Notes under the pieces: generated by a model
The model's database searches: none
Seen by the model: the letters and a program-made list of their open reading frames with translations, nothing else
Told to the model about the DNA's origin: nothing
Program-made: the position numbers and the translations under genes
NCBI GenBank assembly: GCA_963775935.1
Contig: CAVZKR010000005.1
Span: 1 to 64,000, forward strand
Origin: JBBIPA01 sp963775935
GTDB lineage: Bacteria > Chloroflexota > Dehalococcoidia > GIF9 > UBA5629
Direction of reading: 5' to 3'
Length of the DNA: 64,000 nt
In this document: positions 18,665 to 27,487 of the stretch, piece by piece
How positions within the stretch are numbered: the stretch's first letter is position 1
Layout of the letters: every line of letters begins with the position of its first letter

Positions 18665-18880
18665 AGTCTCACCCCTTCTAAATATTATTCTAGCCTGTTA
18701 CTTTGGTTTTACCCAATACGTTTAGAAGTTCAAGCATCGATCCCACCTGACCAAAAACAATATTGGTCAATCACGAAACCGTAGAGGCCCACTCTAGCAT
18801 ATTAAGCCAAGAGCTTAGCCCATCGCCTCAGCCTGCTTGGGACGATCCTTGTTTTCCCCAGCGCCACCACTCAGGTTATC

Positions 18881-19204
18881 CTACCTGTCAATGTTGTGGG
18901 CGGATTCCGCACCTCCCCTTCCAGCAAAGCTAAAGATTAATACTTTCTCCGGACCAATCAGCAGACGATATATCCTACTCTCTATTTCGCGACGCTCCGG
19001 CATGGTCTCCCACACTTTCCACAGGTCAGCATCCACCCAGGTGCTAATCACCAGCCATAGTGAGGGGTCGTCCACTCGCCTGAGCGTCTCACCGGAAATG
19101 TAACCAGGCCTCCCCCTGGACCTGCCCCTCAGTTCCGTCAACAGGCTCTCTAATTCCGCTTCCCTATCCGGCTGGCAACGCCTTTCAATCATAACCCTTA
19201 TCAT
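18881..19204 (-). CDS. ABM-domain (antibiotic biosynthesis monooxygenase-like) protein, copy 1
   Basis: 107 residues from the ATG at 19204 with AAAGGTGG upstream. Ferredoxin-like alpha/beta barrel: IRVMIERRCQPDREAELESLL, PGYISGETL, and WLVISTWVDADLWKVWE. Family members are cofactor-free oxygenases or heme-degrading enzymes; many have unknown substrates. It is the second gene of the GAF-ABM module and paralogous to 28185-28526. Confidence 0.85.
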   Translation of the reverse strand: MIRVMIERRCQPDREAELESLLTELRGRSRGRPGYISGETLRRVDDPSLWLVISTWVDADLWKVWETMPERREIESRIYRLLIGPEKVLIFSFAGRGGAESAHNIDR

Positions 19205-19295
19205 TGTGCCCACCTTTACCTTTTTACTTCGCAGTCAGACTTGGCGCCACACCCTGCGATGCTGAGTCATGTCAGCCTAGAGCCTGCTTTATCCC

Positions 19296-19907
19296 CTACT
19301 CTTTCAAATCCAAAGGAACCACTGACTTCTCGGCCATCCATTCATTGCCGAGGGCAGAACGCCATTCTAGCATCTCACCCCTGAACGTATCGTAGTCTTT
19401 CCGTAATGATTCGTAGAGTCTGGCATTTTCCAAAGCAATAGCACCCAGATTGGCAATCGCTCCCACAAAGTAGATGTCATCTGTAGTGAATTGATGTTGT
19501 TCTGCAGTATACACCCTAATTACCCCTATAATTTCCTCTCTAAGTGTCATTGGCACCGACAGGATAGAAGCAATGCCTTCCTTCTTAGCCTGCTCTTGGT
19601 ACTGGACCCGCTCATCCCTGGTTACGTCTAAAACAGCTACTGGTTTCCCCTCCAATGCTTCAGAAATACTCTTGTCCGCTGATACTGGGCCTTTTCGTAC
19701 ATACCAGTCACTGAGACCATAGGCTACGGTATGCAGCAGCAGCTTCCTATCTGGTGTAAGAAGCATGAGTGAACAGCCTTTCGCCTCTAGAGCCTTTGCC
19801 ACATTTTCAACCAAGGAATTGAGTACTTCCTCAGGAGCACGAGCCGAGTTCAATATAGCCGCCGCCTCGTATAAGGTCCCGTAATAACTTTTCTCAGTTT
19901 TTCCCAT
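19296..19907 (-). CDS. GAF-domain protein, copy 1
   Basis: 203 residues; ATG 19907 is chosen because AGGAGG sits seven bases upstream. A single GAF domain (about 15-165): NSLVENVAKALEAKGCSLMLL, SILSVPMTLREEIIGVIRVY, and VGAIANLGAIALENARLYESL as the closing helix. GAF domains bind small ligands or chromophores. No output domain follows, so signalling must go through a partner. It lies upstream of the ABM gene. The paralogue at 27488 is about 85 percent identical by eye. Confidence 0.88.
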   Translation of the reverse strand: MGKTEKSYYGTLYEAAAILNSARAPEEVLNSLVENVAKALEAKGCSLMLLTPDRKLLLHTVAYGLSDWYVRKGPVSADKSISEALEGKPVAVLDVTRDERVQYQEQAKKEGIASILSVPMTLREEIIGVIRVYTAEQHQFTTDDIYFVGAIANLGAIALENARLYESLRKDYDTFRGEMLEWRSALGNEWMAEKSVVPLDLKE

Positions 19908-20142
19908 AGCCACACCTCCTCTGGTTTAATAATTGACTGTTGAATGATTTGTGTCCATGTCAATTTCTATCCTCTTCACTCCCTCACAAATAAAGAAAGC
20001 ACTTCTAATCGCTACGTTATCGAACGATTATAGTGCTTTTCTTTCACCTCCACACTGCCTCCAACCAATTAGCGTTATTTTTAGTGTTGTTTTTGTGTTT
20101 CGACTCTTAAACCCATTCTACTCCTCCTGCGAATATTGTCAA
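19908..20142 (-). promoter_or_regulatory. Promoter and structured leader of GAF module, copy 1
   Basis: On the minus strand TTGACA (20142-20137), a 16-base spacer and TAGAAT (20120-20115) form a good promoter. The transcript then has a leader of about 200 bases containing a hairpin at 19996-20039, AAAGCAC pairing with GTGCTTT and an inner TAATCG/CGATTA stem. Compared with the second copy the outer stem changes one base pair in a compensatory way. Confidence 0.7.
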
Positions 20143-20360
20143 ACGCACCCACGTAAGCCAATGCCATCTTGCCCATGGGGTCACTCTGGTCAGACGTGTG
20201 CAGAAAATGTTGCAAGTTTTTCCGAGGGAAAGTAAGGGGGACATTGGTCAGAAAACACTACTAAATTTTGTGGGCCTTCTCAATTAGTCCAGATCAAGAC
20301 TACCAAATCCATTGGAACACAAATCGTCAGAAAGTGCAGTACGGAGAATAGTAGTCGAAT

Positions 20361-20414
20361 CTCGTCGAGTTCATAACCCGAAGGTCGCTGGTTCAAATCC
20401 AGCCCCCGCTACCA
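20361..20414 (+). pseudogene. 3' fragment of a tRNA-Met gene, likely attachment scar
   Basis: TTCATAACCCGAAGG (anticodon arm with CAT), GCTGGTTCAAATCCAGC (T-arm) and CCCCGCTACCA (3' acceptor strand with encoded CCA) match the 3' half of a tRNA-Met. No matching 5' acceptor strand or D-arm precedes it. A terminator follows. Integrases commonly use tRNA 3' ends, leaving such a fragment at one side of the element. Confidence 0.8.
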
Positions 20415-20427
20415 AATCTAGAAAAGG

Positions 20428-20459
20428 AAGCCCTAGGTTTCATAGCCTAGGGCTTTTTC
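20428..20459 (+). terminator. Terminator behind the tRNA fragment
   Basis: AAGCCCTAGG (20428-20437) pairs with CCTAGGGCTT (20446-20455), followed by T. It was probably the native terminator of the tRNA gene. Confidence 0.85.
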
Positions 20460-20494
20460 ATTTAATGTGCGAGTTTTTAATTAGTATTAGGCAA

Positions 20495-20707
20495 TTACCC
20501 CCTCAAGGCAAACATGCAGTAAATTAGGTAGGCAAATCCTAAAATCACAAAAATAAGACCATACCATCTCATGCATTTAGCTCTATACTGTTTTTTCTGT
20601 TCTGGTGCTGCCAGATACCAACCTAAATAGGTTATAACTGCTCCGATGCCAATCACAACTAATGCTATGCCTATCAATATTAACCGATAGATTATATTCG
20701 TATCCAT
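20495..20707 (-). CDS. Small two-helix membrane protein
   Basis: 70 residues with GGAGG upstream. Two hydrophobic helices (RLILIGIALVVIGIGAVITYL and YGLIFVILGFAYLIYCMFAL) around a basic loop. No recognised domain. The function is unknown. Confidence 0.6.
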   Translation of the reverse strand: MDTNIIYRLILIGIALVVIGIGAVITYLGWYLAAPEQKKQYRAKCMRWYGLIFVILGFAYLIYCMFALRG

Positions 20708-20838
20708 ACTGATTGCCTCCGTCTAATCTCTTTCTCTTTAACAATAGTATCAAAACTAATTCCAAAATGATACACTACCCAAAATCTTATAACAGAATAT
20801 TCGGTAACATTAGGTAAACTTCATGCTATAATAATCCA

Positions 20839-21192
20839 ATGGATCAATTGACTTTTAATGATCTAGTGCTCTTTTTACTATCAGAAAACAAACCTAGGAA
20901 ACATGAAGGAACTCTGGAATTATTCAAGGCGTTGTTCGAACGCGATTACTCGAGGCTTACTCTACTAATTAATATCCTTGCTGCTTTGCTCACGGCACTA
21001 ATCGTAGCTTGTATTGGAGCCTTTGTTACAAATCCATGCATATTTACAATTGAGTTCGTTATATTCCTGATTACGGTAGTTATCCTTCTTTTTGCCCTAA
21101 TATTTGATAAATTTAAAGAGCTTTCCAGACTCAACATTGATTACCTCGATATCATACGACTCTATTATCAATTGGATAAAATACTACCATGA
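20839..21192 (+). CDS. Hypothetical membrane protein, two TM helices
   Basis: 117 residues: a soluble N-terminus (LSENKPRKHEGTLELFKALF), two helices (about 48-68 and 72-95), then a short soluble C-terminus. The stop overlaps the next start as ATGA, so the pair is translationally coupled. Not recognised. Confidence 0.6.
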   Translation: MDQLTFNDLVLFLLSENKPRKHEGTLELFKALFERDYSRLTLLINILAALLTALIVACIGAFVTNPCIFTIEFVIFLITVVILLFALIFDKFKELSRLNIDYLDIIRLYYQLDKILP

Positions 21193-21521
21193 TAGCAAGC
21201 GAAATCTTCCTCATCTTAATCATAGTTGTTGCGTTTTTTGCAGGATTATTTTCCTTCATTGTTTTTGGTTTATTTTTGGGCCGTGAAATACGAGAAAGAG
21301 AAGAAAAGAGAAGGTTAAGAATTTTAAACAAACTCGGTGGAGGAGAAGACGTTCGAATTCAAATTCGCAATTCCCTAAAGCATCTGGATGCCGAGAAAGA
21401 AAAAATAGACGAATTTACCGACTTTCTTGTTCCTCTCTGGAATCAGAGACTACGGACGATACTCCACGATAAATATAAGAAGAGAGAGCTTTTTAGTTAT
21501 TTAAGTCATATTAAGTTCTAA
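21189..21521 (+). CDS. Hypothetical membrane protein with charged cytosolic tail
   Basis: 110 residues: one N-terminal helix (IFLILIIVVAFFAGLFSFIV) followed by a highly charged, likely helical tail (REIREREEKRRLRIL). Translationally coupled to the gene before it. The pairing of two tiny membrane proteins suggests a two-subunit complex; function unknown. Confidence 0.6.
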   Translation: MIASEIFLILIIVVAFFAGLFSFIVFGLFLGREIREREEKRRLRILNKLGGGEDVRIQIRNSLKHLDAEKEKIDEFTDFLVPLWNQRLRTILHDKYKKRELFSYLSHIKF

Positions 21522-21622
21522 AAATAAATAGCATAAACTAGGAGCTAGCATGCCTATTCTTACTCAGTACAGTATAGTTTGTCAGGTTCCCGGTGCTGAG
21601 CCTTACACAGTATGCGCGTACA

Positions 21623-22312
21623 ATGGCGCAGGATTTATCCCAGGTTCTTGGTATCACTCAAGCCAACTTGCCTGAGGGTCATTATCGGGTGGATACAGGA
21701 ATGCGGCGAGGCGTTTGTTAGTGTCAGTGGCCAAACACAAGCCGCCTATGCTGACTTCAGACCCAATGCAGCCAAGCATCACCTGAAAGAGGAACTGTTG
21801 AAGGGCTCACAGGAGCAAGTCGCAGAACTGCCATCTGGTGCGCTGGGCGAGAAGCCCCTCGCTCACGATACCTGGGAGAGGCTTTCTCAACTGCCGCCTC
21901 TGCTCATCGAGGATGGTCCTTATTGCGGGCTCATTAAGGAGGCTAGGGATGTGTTTGTCGATGGGCACTTCTATGCTTGCGTTGCAATGTGCGGGATTTC
22001 GTTTGAGAGGTTTCAGCGGGACAAGGCCGCGCCGCATGGTGCCACGCAGAAAGACAAAATGGGCAGAGTCAGAAGCATCTTGAAAAAGAATAAGGTCCTC
22101 TCACAGAAACTCTCTCCTTATGCAAGAGCATGGCAGAGTTGCGGAACAAATACGCACATGGACATGGGCTGAATCCCAAGGAAGACGCCCTCAAGTCGCT
22201 TGAATGGATGCACTCCTTCATAGACAACGAAACCAACTTGATGCGGGATTATGTAATTGTGGATGGAATACTGAGTCGCAAACACGCTTCAGGGGATATG
22301 GAGGAGCAGTAA
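21623..22312 (+). pseudogene. Decayed HEPN-like (RNKYAH) protein gene
   Basis: Three frames are needed to read it: an N-terminus from ATG 21623 (MAQDLSQVLGITQANLPEG), a central part (KEARDVFVDGHFYACVAMCG) and a C-terminus (MAELRNKYAHGHGLNPKEDA) in the frame of 22130. RNKYAH fits the R-x4-6-H motif of HEPN ribonucleases, common in toxin and defence systems. At least two shifts separate the parts, so it is probably non-functional. Confidence 0.6.
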
Positions 22313-22354
22313 TGAGTTCAATATCACAACACACTTTGGTAGTCCTAGCCCCAT

Positions 22355-22500
22355 AGTGCTTCATCTTGCTAATGATTGAGCCCTTCAGTGCCGTAGGATT
22401 GAAGCTACGCGGCATCTCCCCAGCCTCGCGTGGCTCACCAGGGCTGACCCCAGACCCAGGGGCCTTTAGGGGGTTTAGCCTCACGGAGATTTAGGGGCTA
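22355..22500 (+). repeat. GC-rich dispersed repeat, copy 2
   Basis: Related to 13640-13810 over about 150 bases, with the same block order (TTCATCTT, CTTCA/TGAAG hairpin, CGTGGC, GGGGCCT, GCCTCACGG). No gene in 22313-22627 otherwise. Confidence 0.55.
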
Positions 22501-22627
22501 GATGTGTAGCGACGTGGCGAGTCCAATAGGAGACTGCAATAGGGATTGGCTGACGTAATACTGCTAAGTCCAACAAAAAGCCAGTTTGTTACTGATTGAC
22601 TTGCCCATACGGGCTGTGTAGCTAAGC

Positions 22628-23341
22628 TTAAGCCTTCCTCCCAACCGGAATCACATAGAGAGGAGCCTCGTTATCTGGCATAGTCAGAATGTCCTTCAAC
22701 TGGTCATCGTAAAAAGCGCCGACAGTCACTAGGCCAAGGTTAAGAGCGATTGCTTGTAGGCAGATATTTTGGGCAGCATGACCTGCCTCCATATGTACAT
22801 ATCTGACACCCCTATCACCATACTTTATGGTTGTTCTCTCATAAACAGCGGCTATAATAATATCTATGGCAGCATCGCTAAGCCACACTTGGTGTAGGGA
22901 AGCATCGCCCAGTTCTGCTCTCACGTCCCCATCCCTGACTTTGACGAGTTCGTGTCTCTCCGGTTTGTATTTATACACACCAGTACCAAGACCCTCGACA
23001 TTACCCACGACTACATAAGTTTCCAGTGGATATAGCGCGCCAGCAGACGGGGCGGTGCGTCCTCCCCATTCGCTGGTTATCCCTTGAGCTGCCCAAAGAA
23101 GCTGAGCAACTTCAGCAAGCGTCAAAGGTACATTGTCGTATTCCCTGACCGATCTTCTGTTGAGGAATGCTTCCTCAACAGAAACTTTGCTCTCCAATCT
23201 TGGTTCTGGCAATTTCATAGTCATAGGCTGTGTTGGCGTTGGCGGGGCTGCTTTTGTTGGCGGCCGTTGAATTATAACCGGACCACAAGCCAATGGCAAC
23301 AGAACCGCCAGCAGCACTATAAGCAGACAGCTCATTTTCAT
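22628..23341 (-). CDS. SagB-type nitroreductase, lipid-anchored
   Basis: 237 residues with AAGGAGAGG upstream. Signal peptide and lipobox (VLLPLACG), Pro-rich linker, then the nitroreductase/SagB fold: RRSVREYDNVPLTLAEVAQLL, GGRTAPSAGALYPLE, HMEAGHAAQNICLQA. FMN-binding family; SagB-like members dehydrogenate azoline rings or act on small molecules. The anchor suggests it works outside the membrane. No peptide-modification genes are nearby, so the substrate is unknown. Confidence 0.88.
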   Translation of the reverse strand: MKMSCLLIVLLAVLLPLACGPVIIQRPPTKAAPPTPTQPMTMKLPEPRLESKVSVEEAFLNRRSVREYDNVPLTLAEVAQLLWAAQGITSEWGGRTAPSAGALYPLETYVVVGNVEGLGTGVYKYKPERHELVKVRDGDVRAELGDASLHQVWLSDAAIDIIIAAVYERTTIKYGDRGVRYVHMEAGHAAQNICLQAIALNLGLVTVGAFYDDQLKDILTMPDNEAPLYVIPVGRKA

Positions 23342-23836
23342 TTTCCTCTCCTTGCCAACAACCGCAAAAATCGGGGGTCTCTGCTCCCACCCTGAATATA
23401 CTTCAATTCTAACAGGAAATACTCTGGCATTCGAGTTAAGGTAAATTTACTTCTTCTCGAGCAGCTATAAGGGTGGCCAGTTGGCTGCTTTATCATAGTA
23501 AAGAGCTCAAAACGTCGGGAGGTGTGATCATACTTTCAGATGTTTTGTTTACTACTAGCAGGACAGCAAGGTTGACTCGGGCCGTCACATTGTACTTACT
23601 TGAGTAATGAAGAGTACCGGTACTCAATGTGGATAATCATTTTTTTGGTTAGTGTAGTAAAGTGAGGATAAGGTACTATCAAGTATCTAATTGCCAAAAT
23701 GCTTGACAAGTATTTAATGCGGGGTGAAGCTAAAAAGTTCTTAAAAGCAAAATTTGATTTAATAATGATAAGGAGCGAACACAAATGTAATTTATCTCTT
23801 TTGCCTCCGAATGTCTAATAGATGAATAATTGGGGC
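23342..23836. other. AT-rich gene-free interval upstream of recA
   Basis: Nearly 500 bases without a supported gene. Strongly AT-rich from 23590 on. No repeat recognised. Confidence 0.4.
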
Positions 23837-23865
23837 TTGCAGTAATAGAACATTTGTGTTATAAT
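23837..23865 (+). promoter_or_regulatory. recA promoter with LexA-like operator
   Basis: TTGCAG (23837-23842), 17-base spacer, TATAAT (23860-23865). Inside the spacer GAAC-ATTT-GTGT (23848-23859) is close to the Gram-positive LexA box GAAC-N4-GTTC, placed to block RNA polymerase. The promoter is clear; LexA control is inferred. Confidence 0.7.
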
Positions 23866-23891
23866 ACCTCTATAAATTGAAGTAGGGAATT

Positions 23892-24884
23892 ATGGATGTT
23901 GATAAACAAAAGGCATTGGAACTGGCAATAAGCCAGATAATAAAGAAGTACGGAGAGGGCTCTGTAATGAAGCTTGGAGAGCTCTCAAAAAAACTGGCAG
24001 TAGAAGCTATCCCAACTGGTTCGCCGGCATTAGATATAGCACTAGGTATTGGTGGTATTCCACGTGGTAGGGTAACTGAGATTTTTGGTGCAGATTCTTC
24101 TGGGAAAACAACTCTTGCTTTGCATATCATTGCTCAGGCACAAAGACTTGGTGGACAGGCTTTCTATATAGATGCTGAAAACGCCTTTAGCTGTGAATAC
24201 GCTGCTGCTTGTGGTGTTAAATGGGAAGAATTACAAATATCTCAACCGGATTGTGGTGAGCAAGCGCTGGACATTGCTGAGGAATTAATAAAGAAAGCAT
24301 GTGTGGACATCATAGTAATTGATAGTGTTGCGGCTCTAGTACCAAGGGCTGAGATCGAAGGCGAAATGGGTGATTCTCACCTAGGTTTACAGGCAAGATT
24401 AATGTCTCAAGCTTTAAGAAAATTGGTGGCTGCAATGAATAAATCTCAAACTGCTGTAATTTTTATTAATCAATTGAGGGAGAAAGTAGGAGTCATTTTT
24501 GGTAGCCCAGAGGTTACACCAGGTGGCCGAGCCCTAAAATTTTATAGCACAGTTAGAATAGATTTGAGGAAGGGTGATGTTATCAAGCATGGTTCTGATA
24601 TTATCGGTATCAGGATTAAAGCGAAGGTAGTTAAAAATAAGGTAGCACCACCGTTTCGCTCTGTTGAGTTTGATCTGATGTTTAAATCAGGTATTAGCAG
24701 AGAGGGTGATCTTATTGACCTTGGAACTAACCTCAACATTTTTAAAAAGTCCGGTACATTCTATATCTATAATGATGTGAAGCTGGGACAAGGTAGAGAA
24801 AATGCTAAAGAATATCTTACAGAACATCCTGATTTAGCTGATGAGATTGAATCACAAATACGAACCGCTACTATAAATAAATAA
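23892..24884 (+). CDS. recA: RecA recombinase, divergent
   Basis: 330 residues. Walker A GADSSGKTT (usually GPESSGKTT), Walker B IIVIDSVAAL, loop L1 EIEGEMGDSHLGLQARLMSQ, loop L2 region FINQLREKVGV with GGRALKF. The catalytic Glu is kept, but the usual EHALD stretch reads ENAFS. RecA forms ATP-dependent filaments for strand exchange and SOS induction. The gene is more AT-rich than its neighbours and lies between inverted GAF-ABM arms, which together with the sequence drift suggests a mobile or accessory paralogue rather than the only recA. Weak AGGGA ribosome site. Confidence 0.93.
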   Translation: MDVDKQKALELAISQIIKKYGEGSVMKLGELSKKLAVEAIPTGSPALDIALGIGGIPRGRVTEIFGADSSGKTTLALHIIAQAQRLGGQAFYIDAENAFSCEYAAACGVKWEELQISQPDCGEQALDIAEELIKKACVDIIVIDSVAALVPRAEIEGEMGDSHLGLQARLMSQALRKLVAAMNKSQTAVIFINQLREKVGVIFGSPEVTPGGRALKFYSTVRIDLRKGDVIKHGSDIIGIRIKAKVVKNKVAPPFRSVEFDLMFKSGISREGDLIDLGTNLNIFKKSGTFYIYNDVKLGQGRENAKEYLTEHPDLADEIESQIRTATINK

Positions 24885-25070
24885 TGAATTTAAATTTAAA
24901 GTGGCTAAAATTACCAGTATTCAGTTCGCCTAGATAATTACATTTAATCCAATCGATAACGTTTCAATTTATTGATATTTATGTGTATGCTCAACAAAAC
25001 GATGTAAAGTTCAACACCGCAGGTGGCCCAAATGTCATAATTTAGGAACTATTACATCTTCTGCGGGGTA

Positions 25071-25673
25071 GTGTATACTTTCTTTGCCATGTCATTGTTA
25101 TTTCAGATTCTAACGATTGCCACCCTTATCATGAGTGTACCAGGTGTACTCATGTGGTTCGGTGTCAAACCACGAGATATAGCGCAGTTTTTAGCAAAGC
25201 GAAGGATGGCTATTGGTAGATACAGCTACTTTATATTTGCTTGCACATTGACGGCATTCTATATTTTCGTCCTCATTTCTGTTCCTATTATCCTACATTT
25301 CTTTAATACCAAATGGCTCGTCTTGTCGGGCATAGTCCTCTGGTCATTGCTAGGTGTGTGGCTTCCTATACTTCGAAGGCAACACTCATGGAGTACTAGA
25401 TCTACAAAAATGATCAACATAGTGGGTAGATGCTTAGCCGCTATGGTACTGATTGGATTCTGGCTAGTCGTTTGGCCTGATTGGCGTACGCCTCTGGTAG
25501 TCACGGTATTAGCAATAACTGCTTTGGTTGCTGGCTATTTAGTTAAGTATCCTCAAGAGTCAAGGCGAGTCTTCCAGAAAGCGATGCAACTCGTGGCTGA
25601 GGTTAAGTTCGTCAAAAGGGAAAAGGCTTTAAAAGATCGAGAGGACTCAGATCTGTCAGGGAATCGCAAATGA
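25071..25673 (+). CDS. Multi-helix membrane protein of unknown function
   Basis: 200 residues with about five hydrophobic helices, e.g. SLLFQILTIATLIMSVPGVL and YFIFACTLTAFYIFVLISV, then a basic, charged C-terminus (VKREKALKDRED). The start could be GTG 25071 or ATG 25089. Topology only; no family recognised. Confidence 0.6.
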   Translation: MYTFFAMSLLFQILTIATLIMSVPGVLMWFGVKPRDIAQFLAKRRMAIGRYSYFIFACTLTAFYIFVLISVPIILHFFNTKWLVLSGIVLWSLLGVWLPILRRQHSWSTRSTKMINIVGRCLAAMVLIGFWLVVWPDWRTPLVVTVLAITALVAGYLVKYPQESRRVFQKAMQLVAEVKFVKREKALKDREDSDLSGNRK

Positions 25674-25896
25674 TGGAGACTCGTTACACAAGATGGCTTT
25701 TTGTTTGTTTTGGGTGATGACCCGACTGGCGTGTAAAAATGAACGGGCGTAAGATACCTCTTGGAGGACAGAATAGGTTCCAGGAGAGGGTTAGAGTGGT
25801 CATTAATGGGAATATTATCCAGCTATAGTAACTTTCTTCAGGATACCTTAGCGTTGTGTAAGCCCTGACTGGTAACTTTAGGAACACCATCAATTC

Positions 25897-26307
25897 CTAT
25901 TTGAAAATAAGTTTCCAATGCTGTTTCGATATATCTTCCCTAAATTGCTTAAGACAATTCTTAAGCAATTTAAAGCATTCTACTGAAAGCGAACTGCTGG
26001 TATAAATTCTACGAGAGATCTCTCCTACCAATAATTCATCGGCTGTTATTTGAATAATCTGAGGCAGTTGAATATATGTATCTAATGTAAAGCACCTCTC
26101 CCAATCAGTAGGTACAAAGAATACTTTTTTCTGTGGATTACATCCTTTCTCTACACCTTCATAATGTTTTGATTGAGACGTTGTCTTGAGAACAAGACAT
26201 ACCGAGTCCGAATCCACAGCATTTAACACAACAAAGAGTTTATCTCTTTTAAAGCCATCTTCAAACTCAAAGTTCTTATAGCAGAGAATTTGTCCAGGGC
26301 ACGGCAT
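25897..26307 (-). CDS. Putative toxin partner of the Panacea-type antitoxin
   Basis: 136 residues, 15 bases after the Panacea gene on the same strand. Opening GQILCYKNFEFEDGFKRDKLFVVLN resembles the first strands of MazF/PemK-like proteins, and LPQIIQITADELLVGEISRRI the later strand-helix, but no catalytic motif is certain. Panacea genes are usually paired with a toxin of variable type, so the position makes this the likely toxin. The biochemical activity is unknown. Confidence 0.6.
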   Translation of the reverse strand: MPCPGQILCYKNFEFEDGFKRDKLFVVLNAVDSDSVCLVLKTTSQSKHYEGVEKGCNPQKKVFFVPTDWERCFTLDTYIQLPQIIQITADELLVGEISRRIYTSSSLSVECFKLLKNCLKQFREDISKQHWKLIFK

Positions 26308-26322
26308 GATATCTGCACCAAA

Positions 26323-26910
26323 CTACTCAGTTGGCTCAATACCTAGATTCCGTACAACCTCGAAGTGTTCTTTAAGCGAAACCTTGGCCACGTCTAAGCC
26401 AATTATTGATTTATCGTCTATTGCAAGGAGGTAGTCTATTGGCTGATTCAATCCCTTCTCTTTAATCGTGATGTCCCAGGGTTGTCTTGGCAAATGAGAG
26501 ACCTCTGACATCTGCCATGCCTTTGCATTTTTGTATATCAAAGCCAAGTCTTCCATGATTTTCGCTTCCCGAGGTGTAAAAACTGACATGTCAGGCGATT
26601 CTATCGCTCGAATCTCCAACTCTTTATAGTTTGGGGCAAAATCATCGGTTTTGGGTCTCAATGCTAGCTTACCGTTAAAATCATGAGGCACATTTCCCTC
26701 TCTTAATTCCAGCCATAAATCCTTTGGCACGGGACCCTTCTGAAATGCGTAGTACTGTAGTCCAATAGAGGGATATCCTGTTTGCTTGAAGTGATTAAAA
26801 TCGAGGAAATAGAGAAGCTTTGAAAGCTTAGTCAGATTTAAGTGCTTTATATTCTGTGCGAAAAATAGCAAAGCGTTGAGCAGTTTCTGCCTATAGACAC
26901 CAGTTGACAT
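26323..26910 (-). CDS. Panacea (DUF4065/SocA-like) antitoxin-type protein
   Basis: About 195 residues from ATG 26910 (AAGGTAC upstream). KLLNALLFFAQNIKHLNLTKLSKLLYFLD, HFKQTGYPSIGLQYYAFQKGPVP is the Panacea signature. The domain acts as a promiscuous antitoxin and protease adaptor in paired toxin-antitoxin systems. First gene of a two-gene operon. Confidence 0.85.
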   Translation of the reverse strand: MSTGVYRQKLLNALLFFAQNIKHLNLTKLSKLLYFLDFNHFKQTGYPSIGLQYYAFQKGPVPKDLWLELREGNVPHDFNGKLALRPKTDDFAPNYKELEIRAIESPDMSVFTPREAKIMEDLALIYKNAKAWQMSEVSHLPRQPWDITIKEKGLNQPIDYLLAIDDKSIIGLDVAKVSLKEHFEVVRNLGIEPTE

Positions 26911-27252
26911 AAAATTGTACCTTAATATTATGTTAGCACGTGTCAATACCAATATCAAACGCTATTGCATCAACCAGAGATTGTAAGAACCTCGTTGTAG
27001 TAACCGCCATCGTAAGAATGGTTATCATAGAGGGCCATAAGGAAACCTGACTATCTCAAGATACAATATGACGTTTTATGTTCCAATGGATTTGGTAGTC
27101 TTGCTCCGGACTAATCGAGAAAGTTTCCCCCAATTTAGTGGTGTTTTCTGACTAATGTCCTCTTAATTTCCCTCGGAAAAGTTGCAACACCTTCTGCACA
27201 TATCCCCCCAGCATAGTCCACATGAGTAAGATGGTAGTGGCTCACGTGGTGT

Positions 27253-27399
27253 TTGACAATATTCGCAGGAGGAGTAGAATGGATTTGAGGGTCGAAATAT
27301 AAAAAAACATAAAAAATAAAGTTAATTGGTTGGAGGCAGTGTGGAGGTGAAAGAAAGGCACGATTAATCGTTCGATAACGTAGCGATTAGAAGTGCCTT
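27253..27399 (+). promoter_or_regulatory. Promoter and structured leader of GAF module, copy 2
   Basis: TTGACA (27253-27258), 16-base spacer, TAGAAT (27275-27280). The leader hairpin at 27355-27399 pairs AAGGCAC with GTGCCTT where copy 1 pairs AAAGCAC with GTGCTTT: one A-T to G-C compensatory change. Loop sequence TTCGATAACGTAG is unchanged between copies. Confidence 0.7.
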
Positions 27400-27487
27400 C
27401 TTTATTTGTGAGGGAGTGAAGAGGATAGAAACTGACACCGAGATACATAGTCCGGCGGTCAACCATCAAACAGGAGGAGGTGTGGCT

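Larger units (their letters stand above)
18868..20314 (-). repeat. Left arm of a long inverted duplication
   Basis: The reverse complement of this arm matches about 27080-28526: promoter, leader, GAF gene, intergenic spacer and ABM gene are all shared in the same order. Similarity begins abruptly at CCAATGGATTTGGTAGTC (20314) and fades after the ABM stop. Non-coding parts are conserved almost as well as coding parts, so the duplication is fairly recent or the leader is under selection. Confidence 0.88.
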
